This document shows, in pieces, positions 21,984 to 34,943 of a stretch of 64,000 nt of DNA (its first letter is position 1; every line of letters starts with the position of its first letter). The stretch comes from Taudactylus pleione (taxonomy: Eukaryota > Chordata > Amphibia > Anura > Myobatrachidae): positions 310,001-374,000 of the forward strand of contig JAUIMM010001994.1 in assembly GCA_031769625.1 (NCBI GenBank). The letters run 5' to 3'. The translations under genes and the position numbers were made by a program. Below the pieces are notes generated by a model, which made no database searches, was not told where the DNA came from, and saw nothing but the letters and a program-made list of their open reading frames with translations.

Positions 21984-24008
21984 TACATGACATACAAAAG
22001 TAGCCATGTAACATGTGGAAGAAAGGAACAGAAATCATAAATACCATTAGGGGTAGTATAAATCATATGCCATTACAATTAAGGAGACCATTTATTTAAA
22101 AAAAATGGCTCCAGGGATCAAGGGTGCTCATGGGTCCCACTAGTATTGGTGAAGGGGGACCTGAAGATTCATTTTTTTCCCCTCAATGGGGGCCATTTTG
22201 CTCTGAGGGGATGGGGAGAAATGAGGCCTATGCCCCCAGTGCTTGTTCTACAATCACATGTCAATACAACCTGCTGCTGCACTCACCTGTTTGCACTTTT
22301 GCATTTATAAACACTTCATATGATTCATTAAACAACTGATAAGAAGAGGAATGATCTTTTGGTGTTGCATTGTGTCTCCATGTCTTGTCTCCATTTATCT
22401 GCCTCTATTCAGGCCTAATTCTGGGACTAAAGTCAAAGTCCCTGTAAAGTGGATGTATTTGCGGAGGATTGGCTAATTAAATAATGAATATATTTTATTG
22501 TTGTGTTATGATTATCCAACCCCTATGACACTTCTGCAATGCCATTTGGAAATTGTTTATCAGGTCTCCTGTTTTTACTTTTTCACACCATTGCAGGGGC
22601 AACCACATGGATACAACTGTTGGAGGCATGAATTGCTCTCCTTTACTTCCAACAACTTGGATATTTGTTACATTTCTATATTGAGGCAAAATATGCTAGA
22701 GTAGTTCACATTTACTATTCAGAAAATTTCTGTCATTTTTTTGAAAATATATTTTAGGTGTGTAATGCTTGAATTTTCCTCATTGTTTGACTTTGGACTA
22801 GCTGGAGGCATTCATTTTCTCCATTTGCAAGAACAAGCAGTGATATGATGCATCTCGAGGTCTTTGTCTCCCTCAAGTGGGCTTCTTCAAGGAAGTGCAA
22901 TGGTTATAAGCAGCAGTAGATTGTGACATCATAGAAGAATGTTGTTATATTGGCAGAATCTGCTAGCTGACTGTTTACATTCTAATGCGCCATGATGACT
23001 GCATGGCAGCCACTCCTGAACATTCTGTGGACAGTATGAACATTCCGTAGACTCCTGAACATTCCGTAAACACTGTTAACATTCCAATTAAGGTTCTAGA
23101 CTGTCTGATTAACTGCCGAGACAAGACATGAAGAAAGAAAGGCTGCCAGTTGGTTTGTGGATCTGGCAGAGGCTTGCAGGAGGCAGTGCATTCACAAATC
23201 ATGCACCCAGAGAGAAAGAGAGGGAGGGAAAGAAGTCTGCATATGTTAAATTGATAACATAGAGATGAATTGAAAAAAAAGTAATAATTCCAAGGCTCTA
23301 AATGACATTGAAATCCTCTGCTCTCTTTTGGTAACATTAAATCAAAGAAATTAAAGTATAGATTAAAAAGGAGAAGGAAAGCATGGGGGAAAATTGAACC
23401 AGGCCAAATGAAAAAACATATATAGGAGAAAAGGACACAAATACAGGGGTGCATCTGCTGTTTGGTTTGGAGTTGCAGTGCTGTCTCCTAGATTCCATGC
23501 TCCTAATTTCCTGCTGCAGTTTCTAACTACCAGCCCAAGCTCTGACCCAGTGAGCTGACCATACTTGAGAATAAAGCATAAATAATCTTTTTATAAACCA
23601 CTTTATATCAAGTACCATTATAAATCAATGTATATGTGTTTACATTTATAATACTTACCATATGCTAAGCATCATATATTTAATCTTTTAAAGTCAACTA
23701 AGTGGGCAAACAGTGCAAATATTACTTCATTTACACTTAAAATGTACCAGCTGCAACATAATTTGAATATATGCAAAATATTTTGCAGCTAAACTTTATG
23801 CTTATCAATGAAGTAATGTGTGCGCTATCTATCTGCTTAGTTAAAATTTAAGCATTGAATTACTGGTGATTAGCATATGATAAGTACTGCAAATTCTAAT
23901 ATATATATATATATATATACATGTATTTATTTTTTATTTAAAAAATCTCTCTCCCTAATTGTAATAGTATATGATTTAAACTACCCATTGTGTTCATCAG
24001 CAATTCTC
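21984..24008 (+). repeat. Satellite unit 7, right part
   Basis: The unit resumes with TACATGACATAC where uninterrupted units have TACATCACATAC, one base changed next to the junction. Haplotype A with AAGGAGACC and CCTCATTG. Private changes: GAGAATAAAGC (normally GAGAACAAAGC), GTTAAAATTTAAG (normally GTTAACATTTAAG) and AAAATCTCTCTCC (normally AAAATTGCTCTCC). Second AT run 23899-23919 (21 bp). Confidence 0.95.
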
Positions 24009-24257
24009 AATGTCTCTCTATGTGAGGTAGCTGCTTGTGTCTGATAAGTACCAAATCAGAAGCGCAGCCCCCAAGCTTTGAGACATAAGAGAGCCTGAAG
24101 ACCCTGAATCTAAGGTGCACCCTGGTGCTCTGTGATGATGGGTCTTTGGCTTTTGTGGGTTAAAGAGAAATGGTGCTTATTTGCACAGCATGCTTTTACA
24201 CTCTCCTGGGTGACTGGAGCATACATCTATGGCTTCTGTAAAAAATAGAAATAAATA

Positions 24258-24291
<34 letters not shown>

Positions 24292-26659
24292 GGACCTGTG
24301 ATTTTCTTGAGGTTGTGGTTATGCACTACAGCGCTGTCTAGAACTAAGGCTTCCCTGTATTGGATCATGGTAGATTTTTCCACAGTACCAATCAAAACCT
24401 ATTGGCTGCAGCAGTACAGCTTCATGCCATTAGGCCTGAAGTGACCTATGGGAGTGCTCCAATCATTCAAGAAACTGCAAAAATGCACTGGGCACAGGAG
24501 CCTCATTTCTCCCCATCAAGTCAGAACCATGAAGCCCATCTTTGACATCCATGGCACCAAAAGGCTCCTTAGAATACAAGGGTCTGCAGGCTCCCATCCA
24601 ACACTAGGCTTGGGAACAAACTCCAACTTTGTTACATCACATACAAAAGTAGCCATGTAACATGTGGAAGAAAGGAACAGAAATCATAAATACCATTAGG
24701 GGTAGTATAAATCATATGCCATTACAATTAATGAGACCATTTATTTAAAAAAAATGGCTCCAGGGATCAAGGGTGCTCATGGGTCCCACTAGTATTGGTG
24801 AAGGGGGACCTGAAGATTCATTTTTTTCCCCTCAATGGGGGCCATTTTGCTCTGAGGGGATGGGGAGAAATGAGGCCTATGCCCCCAGTGCTTGTTCTAC
24901 AATCACATGTCAATACAACCTGCTGCTGCACTCACCTGTTTGCACTTTTGCATTTATAAACACTTCATATGATTCATTAAACAACTGATAAGAAGAGGAA
25001 TGATCTTTTGGTGTTGCATTGTGTCTCCATGTCTTGTCTCCATTTATCTGCCTCTATTCAGGCCTAATTCTGGGACTAAAGTCAAAGTCCCTGTAAAGTG
25101 GATGTATTTGCGGAGGATTGGCTAATTAAATAATGAATATATTTTATTGTTGTGTTATGATTATCCAACCCCTATGACACTTCTGCAATGCCATTTGGAA
25201 ATTGTTTATCAGGTCTCCTGTTTTTACTTTTTCACACCATTGCAGGGGCAACCACATGGATACAACTGTTGGAGGCATGAATTGCTCTCCTTTACTTCCA
25301 ACAACTTGGATATTTGTTACATTTCTATATTGAGGCAAAATATGCTAGAGTAGTTCACATTTACTATTCAGAAAATTTCTGTCATTTTTTTGAAAATATA
25401 TTTTAGGTGTGTAATGCTTGAATTTTCCTCATTGTTTGACTTTGGACTAGCTGGAGGCATTCATTTTCTCCATTTGCAAGAACAAGCAGTGATATGATGC
25501 ATCTCGAGGTCTTTGTCTCCCTCAAGTGGGCTTCTTCAAGGAAGTGCAATGGTTATAAGCAGCAGTAGATTGTGACATCATAGAAGAATGTTGTTATATT
25601 GGCAGAATCTGCTAGCTGACTGTTTACATTCTAATGCGCCATGATGACTGCATGGCAGCCACTCCTGAACATTCTGTGGACAGTATGAACATTCCGTAGA
25701 CTCCTGAACATTCCGTAAACACTGTTAACATTCCAATTAAGGTTCTAGACTGTCTGATTAACTGCCGAGACAAGACATGAAGAAAGAAAGGCTGCCAGTT
25801 GGTTTGTGGATCTGGCAGAGGCTTGCAGGAGGCAGTGCATTCACAAATCATGCACCCAGAGAGAAAGAGAGGGAGGGAAAGAAGTCTGCATATGTTAAAT
25901 TGATAACATAGAGATGAATTGAAAAAAAAGTAATAATTCCAAGGCTCTAAATGACATTGAAATCCTCTGCTCTCTTTTGGTAACATTAAATCAAAGAAAT
26001 TAAAGTATAGATTAAAAAGGAGAAGGAAAGCATGGGGGAAAATTGAACCAGGCCAAATGAAAAAACATATATAGGAGAAAAGGACACAAATACAGGGGTG
26101 CATCTGCTGTTTGGTTTGGAGTTGCAGTGCTGTCTCCTAGATTCCATGCTCCTAATTTCCTGCTGCAGTTTCTAACTACCAGCCCAAGCTCTGACCCAGT
26201 GAGCTGACCATACTTGAGAACAAAGCATAAATAATCTTTTTATAAACCACTTTATATCAAGTACCATTATAAATCAATGTATATGTGTTTACATTTATAA
26301 TACTTACCATATGCTAAGCATCATATATTTAATCTTTTAAAGTCAACTAAGTGGGCAAACAGTGCAAATATTACTTCATTTACACTTAAAATGTACCAGC
26401 TGCAACATAATTTGAATATATGCAAAATATTTTGCAGCTAAACTTTATGCTTATCAATGAAGTAATGTGTGCGCTATCTATCTGCTTAGTTAACATTTAA
26501 GCATTGAATTACTGGTGATTAGCATATGATAAGTACTGCAAATTCTAATATATATATATATATATATATACATGTATTTATTTTTTATTTAAAAAATTGC
26601 TCTCCCTAATTGTAATAGTATATGATTTAAACTACCCATTGTGTTCATCAGCAATTCTC
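24009..26659 (+). repeat. Satellite unit 8 (haplotype A)
   Basis: Length 2651 bp. AATGAGACC plus CCTCATTG, the same combination as unit 6. First microsatellite with the extra TG step and (TA)13 at 24266-24291; second AT run 26548-26570 (23 bp). Confidence 0.95.
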
Positions 26660-26922
26660 AATGTCTCTCTATGTGAGGTAGCTGCTTGTGTCTGATAAGT
26701 ACCAAATCAGAAGCGCAGCCCCCAAGCTTTGAGACATAAGAGAGCCTGAAGACCCTGAATCTAAGGTGCACCCTGGTGCTCTGTGATGATGGGTCTTTGG
26801 CTTTTGTGGGTTAAAGAGAAATGGTGCTTATTTGCACAGCATGCTTTTACACTCTCCTGGGTGACTGGAGCATACATCTATGGCTTCTGTAAAAAATAGA
26901 AATAAATATGTGTGTGTATATA

Positions 26923-26990
<68 letters not shown>

Positions 26991-29352
26991 ACCTGTGATT
27001 TTCTTGAGGTTGTGGTTATGCACTACAGCGCTGTCTAGAACTAAGGCTTCCCTGTATTGGATCATGGTAGATTTTTCCACAGTACCAATCAAAACCTATT
27101 GGCTGCAGCAGTACAGCTTCATGCCATTAGGCCTGAAGTGACCTATGGGAGTGCTCCAATCATTCAAGAAACTGCAAAAATGCACTGGGCACAGGAGCCT
27201 CATTTCTCCCCATCAAGTCAGAACCATGAAGCCCATCTTTGACATCCATGGCACCAAAAGGCTCCTTAGAATACAAGGGTCTGCAGGCTCCCATCCAACA
27301 CTAGGCTTGGGAACAAACTCCAACTTTGTTACATCACATACAAAAGTAGCCATGTAACATGTGGAAGAAAGGAACAGAAATCATAAATACCATTAGGGGT
27401 AGTATAAATCATATGCCATTACAATTAAGGAGACCATTTATTTAAAAAAAATGGCTCCAGGGATCAAGGGTGCTCATGGGTCCCACTAGTATTGGTGAAG
27501 GGGGACCTGAAGATTCATTTTTTTCCCCTCAATGGGGGCCATTTTGCTCTGAGGGGATGGGGAGAAATGAGGCCTATGCCCCCAGTGCTTGTTCTACAAT
27601 CACATGTCAATACAACCTGCTGCTGCACTCACCTGTTTGCACTTTTGCATTTATAAACACTTCATATGATTCATTAAACAACTGATAAGAAGAGGAATGA
27701 TCTTTTGGTGTTGCATTGTGTCTCCATGTCTTGTCTCCATTTATCTGCCTCTATTCAGGCCTAATTCTGGGACTAAAGTCAAAGTCCCTGTAAAGTGGAT
27801 GTATTTGCGGAGGATTGGCTAATTAAATAATGAATATATTTTATTGTTGTGTTATGATTATCCAACCCCTATGACACTTCTGCAATGCCATTTGGAAATT
27901 GTTTATCAGGTCTCCTGTTTTTACTTTTTCACACCATTGCAGGGGCAACCACATGGATACAACTGTTGGAGGCATGAATTGCTCTCCTTTACTTCCAACA
28001 ACTTGGATATTTGTTACATTTCTATATTGAGGCAAAATATGCTAGAGTAGTTCACATTTACTATTCAGAAAATTTCTGTCATTTTTTTGAAAATATATTT
28101 TAGGTGTGTAATGCTTGAATTTTCCTCATTGTTTGACTTTGGACTAGCTGGAGGCATTCATTTTCTCCATTTGCAAGAACAAGCAGTGATATGATGCATC
28201 TCGAGGTCTTTGTCTCCCTCAAGTGGGCTTCTTCAAGGAAGTGCAATGGTTATAAGCAGCAGTAGATTGTGACATCATAGAAGAATGTTGTTATATTGGC
28301 AGAATCTGCTAGCTGACTGTTTACATTCTAATGCGCCATGATGACTGCATGGCAGCCACTCCTGAACATTCTGTGGACAGTATGAACATTCCGTAGACTC
28401 CTGAACATTCCGTAAACACTGTTAACATTCCAATTAAGGTTCTAGACTGTCTGATTAACTGCCGAGACAAGACATGAAGAAAGAAAGGCTGCCAGTTGGT
28501 TTGTGGATCTGGCAGAGGCTTGCAGGAGGCAGTGCATTCACAAATCATGCACCCAGAGAGAAAGAGAGGGAGGGAAAGAAGTCTGCATATGTTAAATTGA
28601 TAACATAGAGATGAATTGAAAAAAAAGTAATAATTCCAAGGCTCTAAATGACATTGAAATCCTCTGCTCTCTTTTGGTAACATTAAATCAAAGAAATTAA
28701 AGTATAGATTAAAAAGGAGAAGGAAAGCATGGGGGAAAATTGAACCAGGCCAAATGAAAAAACATATATAGGAGAAAAGGACACAAATACAGGGGTGCAT
28801 CTGCTGTTTGGTTTGGAGTTGCAGTGCTGTCTCCTAGATTCCATGCTCCTAATTTCCTGCTGCAGTTTCTAACTACCAGCCCAAGCTCTGACCCAGTGAG
28901 CTGACCATACTTGAGAACAAAGCATAAATAATCTTTTTATAAACCACTTTATATCAAGTACCATTATAAATCAATGTATATGTGTTTACATTTATAATAC
29001 TTACCATATGCTAAGCATCATATATTTAATCTTTTAAAGTCAACTAAGTGGGCAAACAGTGCAAATATTACTTCATTTACACTTAAAATGTACCAGCTGC
29101 AACATAATTTGAATATATGCAAAATATTTTGCAGCTAAACTTTATGCTTATCAATGAAGTAATGTGTGCGCTATCTATCTGCTTAGTTAACATTTAAGCA
29201 TTGAATTACTGGTGATTAGCATATGATAAGTACTGCAAATTCTAATATATATATATATATATACATGTATTTATTTTTTATTTAAAAAATTGCTCTCCCT
29301 AATTGTAATAGTATATGATTTAAACTACCCATTGTGTTCATCAGCAATTCTC
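26660..29352 (+). repeat. Satellite unit 9 (haplotype A), longest unit
   Basis: Length 2693 bp, the longest because its first microsatellite is 72 bp (26917-26988) with one TG interruption near its left end. AAGGAGACC and CCTCATTG. Second AT run 29245-29263 (19 bp). Confidence 0.95.
26917..26988. repeat. Expanded TA microsatellite in unit 9
   Basis: 72 bp of (TA)n with a single TATG interruption, against 20-40 bp in most units. The tract is self-complementary and could form a hairpin or cruciform. A single interruption often marks the older part of such a tract (inference). Confidence 0.9.
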
Positions 29353-29598
29353 AATGTCTCTCTATGTGAGATAGCTGCTTGTGTCTGATAAGTACCAAAT
29401 CAGAAGCGCAGCCCCCAAGCTTTGAGACATAAGAGAGCCTGAAGACCCTGAATCTAAGGTGCACCCTGGTGCTCTGTGATGATGGGTCTTTGGCTTTTGT
29501 GGGTTAAAGAGAAATGGTGCTTATTTGCACAGCATGCTTTTACACTCTCCTGGGTGACTGGAGCATACATCTATGGCTTCTGTAAAAAATAGAAATAA

Positions 29599-29629
<31 letters not shown>

Positions 29630-31989
29630 GGACCTGTGATTTTCTTGAGGTTGTGGTTATGCACTACAGCGCTGTCTAGAACTAAGGCTTCCCTGTATTG
29701 GATCATGGTAGATTTTTCCACAGTACCAATCAAAACCTATTGGCTGCAGCAGTACAGCTTCATGCCATTAGGCCTGAAGTGACCTATGGGAGTGCTCCAA
29801 TCATTCAAGAAACTGCAAAAATGCACTGGGCACAGGAGCCTCATTTCTCCCCATCAAGTCAGAACCATGAAGCCCATCTTTGACATCCATGGCACCAAAA
29901 GGCTCCTTAGAATACAAGGGTCTGCAGGCTCCCATCCAACACTAGGCTTGGGAACAAACTCCAACTTTGTTACATCACATACAAAAGTAGCCATGTAACA
30001 TGTGGAAGAAAGGAACAGAAATCATAAATACCATTAGGGGTAGTATAAATCATATGCCATTACAATTAAGGAGACCATTTATTTAAAAAAAATGGCTCCA
30101 GGGATCAAGGGTGCTCATGGATCCCACTAGTATTGGTGAAGGGGGACCTGAAGATTCATTTTTTTCCCCTCAATGGGGGCCATTTTGCTCTGAGGGGATG
30201 GGGAGAAATGAGGCCTATGCCCCCAGTGCTTGTTCTACAATCACATGTCAATACAACCTGCTGCTGCACTCACCTGTTTGCACTTTTGCATTTATAAACA
30301 CTTCATATGATTCATTAAACAACTGATAAGAAGAGGAATGATCTTTTGGTGTTGCATTGTGTCTCCATGTCTTGTCTCCATTTATCTGCCTCTATTCAGG
30401 CCTAATTCTGGGACTAAAGTCAAAGTCCCTGTAAAGTGGATGTATTTGCGGAGGATTGGCTAATTAAATAATGAATATATTTTATTGTTGTGTTATGATT
30501 ATCCAACCCCTATGACACTTCTGCAATGCCATTTGGAAATTGTTTATCAGGTCTCCTGTTTTTACTTTTTCACACCATTGCAGGGGCAACCACATGGATA
30601 CAACTGTTGGAGGCATGAATTGCTCTCCTTTACTTCCAACAACTTGGATATTTGTTACATTTCTATATTGAGGCAAAATATGCTAGAGTAGTTCACATTT
30701 ACTATTCAGAAAATTTCTGTCATTTTTTTGAAAATATATTTTAGGTGTGTAATGCTTGAATTTTCCTAATTGTTTGACTTTGGACTAGCTGGAGGCATCC
30801 ATTTTCTCCATTTGCAAGAACAAGCAGTGATATGATGCATCTCGAGGTCTTTGTCTCCCTCAAGTGGGCTTCTTCAAGGAAGTGCAATGGTTATAAGCAG
30901 CAGTAGATTGTGACATCATAGAAGAATGTTGTTATATTGGCAGAATCTGCTAGCTGACTGTTTACATTCTAATGCGCCATGATGACTGCATGGCAGCCAC
31001 TCCTGAACATTCTGTGGACAGTATGAACATTCCGTAGACTCCTGAACATTCCGTAAACACTGTTAACATTCCAATTAAGGTTCTAGACTGTCTGATTAAC
31101 TGCCGAGACAAGACATGAAGAAAGAAAGGCTGCCAGTTGGTTTGTGGATCTGGCAGAGGCTTGCAGGAGGCAGTGCATTCACAAATCATGCACCCAGAGA
31201 GAAAGAGAGGGAGGGAAAGAAGTCTGCATATGTTAAATTGATAACATAGAGATGAATTGAAAAAAAAGTAATAATTCCAAGGCTCTAAATGACATCGAAA
31301 TCCTCTGCTCTCTTTTGGTAACATTAAATCAAAGAAATTAAAGTATAGATTAAAAAGGAGAAGGAAAGCATGGGGGAAAATTGAACCAGGCCAAATGAAA
31401 AAACATATATAGGAGAAAAGGACACAAATACAGGGGTGCATCTGCTGTTTGGTTTGGAGTTGCAGTGTTGTCTCCTAGATTCCATGCTCCTAATTTCCTG
31501 CTGCAGTTTCTAACTACCAGCCCAAGCTCTGACCCAGTGAGCTGACCATACTTGAGAACAAAGCATAAATAATCTTTTTATAAACCACTTTATATCAAGT
31601 ACCATTATAAATCAATGTATATGTGTTTACATTTATAATACTTACCATATGCTAAGCATCATATATTTAATCTTTTAAAGTCAACTAAGTGGGCAAACAG
31701 TGCAAATATTACTTCATTTACACTTAAAATGTACCAGCTGCAACATAATTTGAATATATGCAAAATATTTTGCAGCTAAACTTTATGCTTATCAATGAAG
31801 TAATGTGTGCGCTATCTATCTGCTTAGTTAACATTTAAGCATTGAATTACTGGTGATTAGCATATGATAAGTACTGCAAATTCTAATATATATATATATA
31901 CATGTATTTATTTTTTATTTAAAAAATTGCTCTCCCTAATTGTAATAGTATATGATTTAAACTACCCATTGTGTTCATCAGCAATTCTC
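29353..31989 (+). repeat. Satellite unit 10 (haplotype A)
   Basis: Length 2637 bp. It has the most private point changes of the uninterrupted units: TGAGATAGC at the start, CATGGATCCC, GGCATCCATT, GACATCGAAATC and CAGTGTTGTC. It carries CCTAATTG, unlike its neighbours 9 and 11. First microsatellite (TA)11 at 29608-29629; second AT run 31886-31900 (15 bp). Confidence 0.95.
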
Positions 31990-32235
31990 AATGTCTCTCT
32001 ATGTGAGGTAGCTGCTTGTGTCTGATAAGTACCAAATCAGAAGCGCAGCCCCCAAGCTTTGAGACATAAGAGAGCCTGAAGACCCTGAATCTAAGGTGCA
32101 CCCTGGTGCTCTGTGATGATGGGTCTTTGGCTTTTGTGGGTTAAAGAGAAATGGTGCTTATTTGCACAGCATGCTTTTACACTCTCCTGGGTGACTGGAG
32201 CATACATCTATGGCTTCTGTAAAAAATAGAAATAA

Positions 32236-32286
<51 letters not shown>

Positions 32287-34534
32287 ACCTGTGATTTTCT
32301 TGAGGTTGTGGTTATGCACTACAGCGCTGTCTAGAACTAAGGCTTCCCTGTATTGGATCATGGTAGATTTTTCCACAGTACCAATCAAAACCTATTGGCT
32401 GCAGCAGTACAGCTTCATGCCATTAGGCCTGAAGTGACCTATGGGAGTGCTCCAATCATTCAAGAAACTGCAAAAATGCACTGGGCACAGGAGCCTCATT
32501 TCTCCCCATCAAGTCAGAACCATGAAGCCCATCTTTGACATCCATGGCACCAAAAGGCTCCTTAGAATACAAGGGTCTGCAGGCTCCCATCCAACACTAG
32601 GCTTGGGAACAAACTCCAACTTTGTTACATCACATACAAAAGTAGCCATGTAACATGTGGAAGAAAGGAACAGAAATCATAAATACCATTAGGGGTAGTA
32701 TAAATCATATGCCATTACAATTAAGGAGACCATTTATTTAAAAAAAATGGCTCCAGGGATCAAGGGTGCTCATGGGTCCCACTAGTATTGGTGAAGGGGG
32801 ACCTGAAGATTCATTTTTTCCCCTCAATGGGGGCCATTTTGCTCTGAGGGGATGGGGAGAAATGAGGCCTATGCCCCCAGTGCTTGTTCTACAATCACAT
32901 GTCAATACAACCTGCTGCTGCACTCACCTGTTTGCACTTTTGCATTTATAAACACTTCATATGATTCATTAAACAACTGATAAGAAGAGGAATGATCTTT
33001 TGGTGTTGCATTGTGTCTCCATGTCTTGTCTCCATTTATCTGCCTCTATTCAGGCCTAATTCTGGGACTAAAGTCAAAGTCCCTGTAAAGTGGATGTATT
33101 TGCGGAGGATTGGCTAATTAAATAATGAATATATTTTATTGTTGTGTTATGATTATCCAACCCCTATGACACTTCTGCAATGCCATTTGGAAATTGTTTA
33201 TCAGGTCTCCTGTTTTTACTTTTTCACACCATTGCAGGGGCAACCACATGGATACAACTGTTGGAGGCATGAATTGCTCTCCTTTACTTCCAACAACTTG
33301 GATATTTGTTACATTTCTATATTGAGGCAAAATATGCTAGAGTAGTTCACATTTACTATTCAGAAAATTTCTGTCATTTTTTTGAAAATATATTTTAGGT
33401 GTGTAATGCTTGAATTTTCCTCATTGTTTGACTTTGGACTAGCTGGAGGCATTCATTTTCTCCATTTGCAAGAACAAGCAGTGATATGATGCATCTCGAG
33501 GTCTTTGTCTCCCTCAAGTGGGCTTCTTCAAGGAAGTGCAATGGTTATAAGCAGCAGTAGATTGTGACATCATAGAAGAATGTTGTTATATTGGCAGAAT
33601 CTGCTAGCTGACTGTTTACATTCTAATGCGCCATGATGACTGCATGGCAGCCACTCCTGAACATTCTGTGGACAGTATGAACATTCCGTAGACTCCTGAA
33701 CATTCCGTAAACACTGTTAACATTCCAATTAAGGTTCTAGACTGTCTGATTAACTGCCGAGACAAGACATGAAGAAAGAAAGGCTGCCAGTTGGTTTGTG
33801 GATCTGGCAGAGGCTTGCAGGAGGCAGTGCATTCACAAATCATGCACCCAGAGAGAAAGAGAGGGAGGGAAAGAAGTCTGCATATGTTAAATTGATAACA
33901 TAGAGATGAATTGAAAAAAAAGTAATAATTCCAAGGCTCTAAATGACATTGAAATCCTCTGCTCTCTTTTGGTAACATTAAATCAAAGAAATTAAAGTAT
34001 AGATTAAAAAGGAGAAGGAAAGCATGGGGGAAAATTGAACCAGGCCAAATGAAAAAACATATATAGGAGAAAAGGACACAAATACAGGGGTGCATCTGCT
34101 GTTTGGTTTGGAGTTGCAGTGCTGTCTCCTAGATTCCATGCTCCTAATTTCCTGCTGCAGTTTCTAACTACCAGCCCAAGCTCTGACCCAGTGAGCTGAC
34201 CATACTTGAGAACAAAGCATAAATGATCTTTTTATAAACCACTTTATATCAAGTACCATTATAAATCAATGTATATGTGTTTACATTTATAATACTTACC
34301 ATATGCTAAGCATCATATATTTAATCTTTTAAAGTCAACTAAGTGGGCAAACAGTGCAAATATTACTTCATTTACACTTAAAATGTACCAGCTGCAACAT
34401 AATTTGAATATATGCAAAATATTTTGCAGCTAAACTTTATGCTTATCAATGAAGTAATGTGTGCGCTATCTATCTGCTTAGTTAACATTTAAGCATTGAA
34501 TTACTGGTGATTAGCATATGATAAGTACTGCAAA

Positions 34535-34577
<43 letters not shown>

Positions 34578-34659
34578 TTATTTTTTATTTAAAAAATTGC
34601 TCTCCCTAATTGTAATAGTATATGATTTAAACTACCCATTGTGTTCATCAGCAATTCTC
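31990..34659 (+). repeat. Satellite unit 11 (haplotype A)
   Basis: Length 2670 bp. A one-T deletion in the T run before CCCCTCAATGG (near 32819), and CATAAATGATC instead of CATAAATAATC. CCTCATTG. First microsatellite (TA)20 at 32245-32284; second AT run 34540-34570 (31 bp). Confidence 0.95.
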
Positions 34660-34905
34660 AATGTCTCTCTATGTGAGGTAGCTGCTTGTGTCTGATAAGT
34701 ACCAAATCAGAAGCGCAGCCCCCAAGCTTTGAGACATAAGAGAGCCTGAAGACCCTGAATCTAAGGTGCACCCTGGTGCTCTGTGATGATGGGTCTTTGG
34801 CTTTTGTGGGTTAAAGAGAAATGGTGCTTATTTGCACAGCATGCTTTTACAATCTCCTGGGTGACTGGAGCATACATCTATGGCTTCTGTAAAAAATAGA
34901 AATAA

Positions 34906-34943
<38 letters not shown>

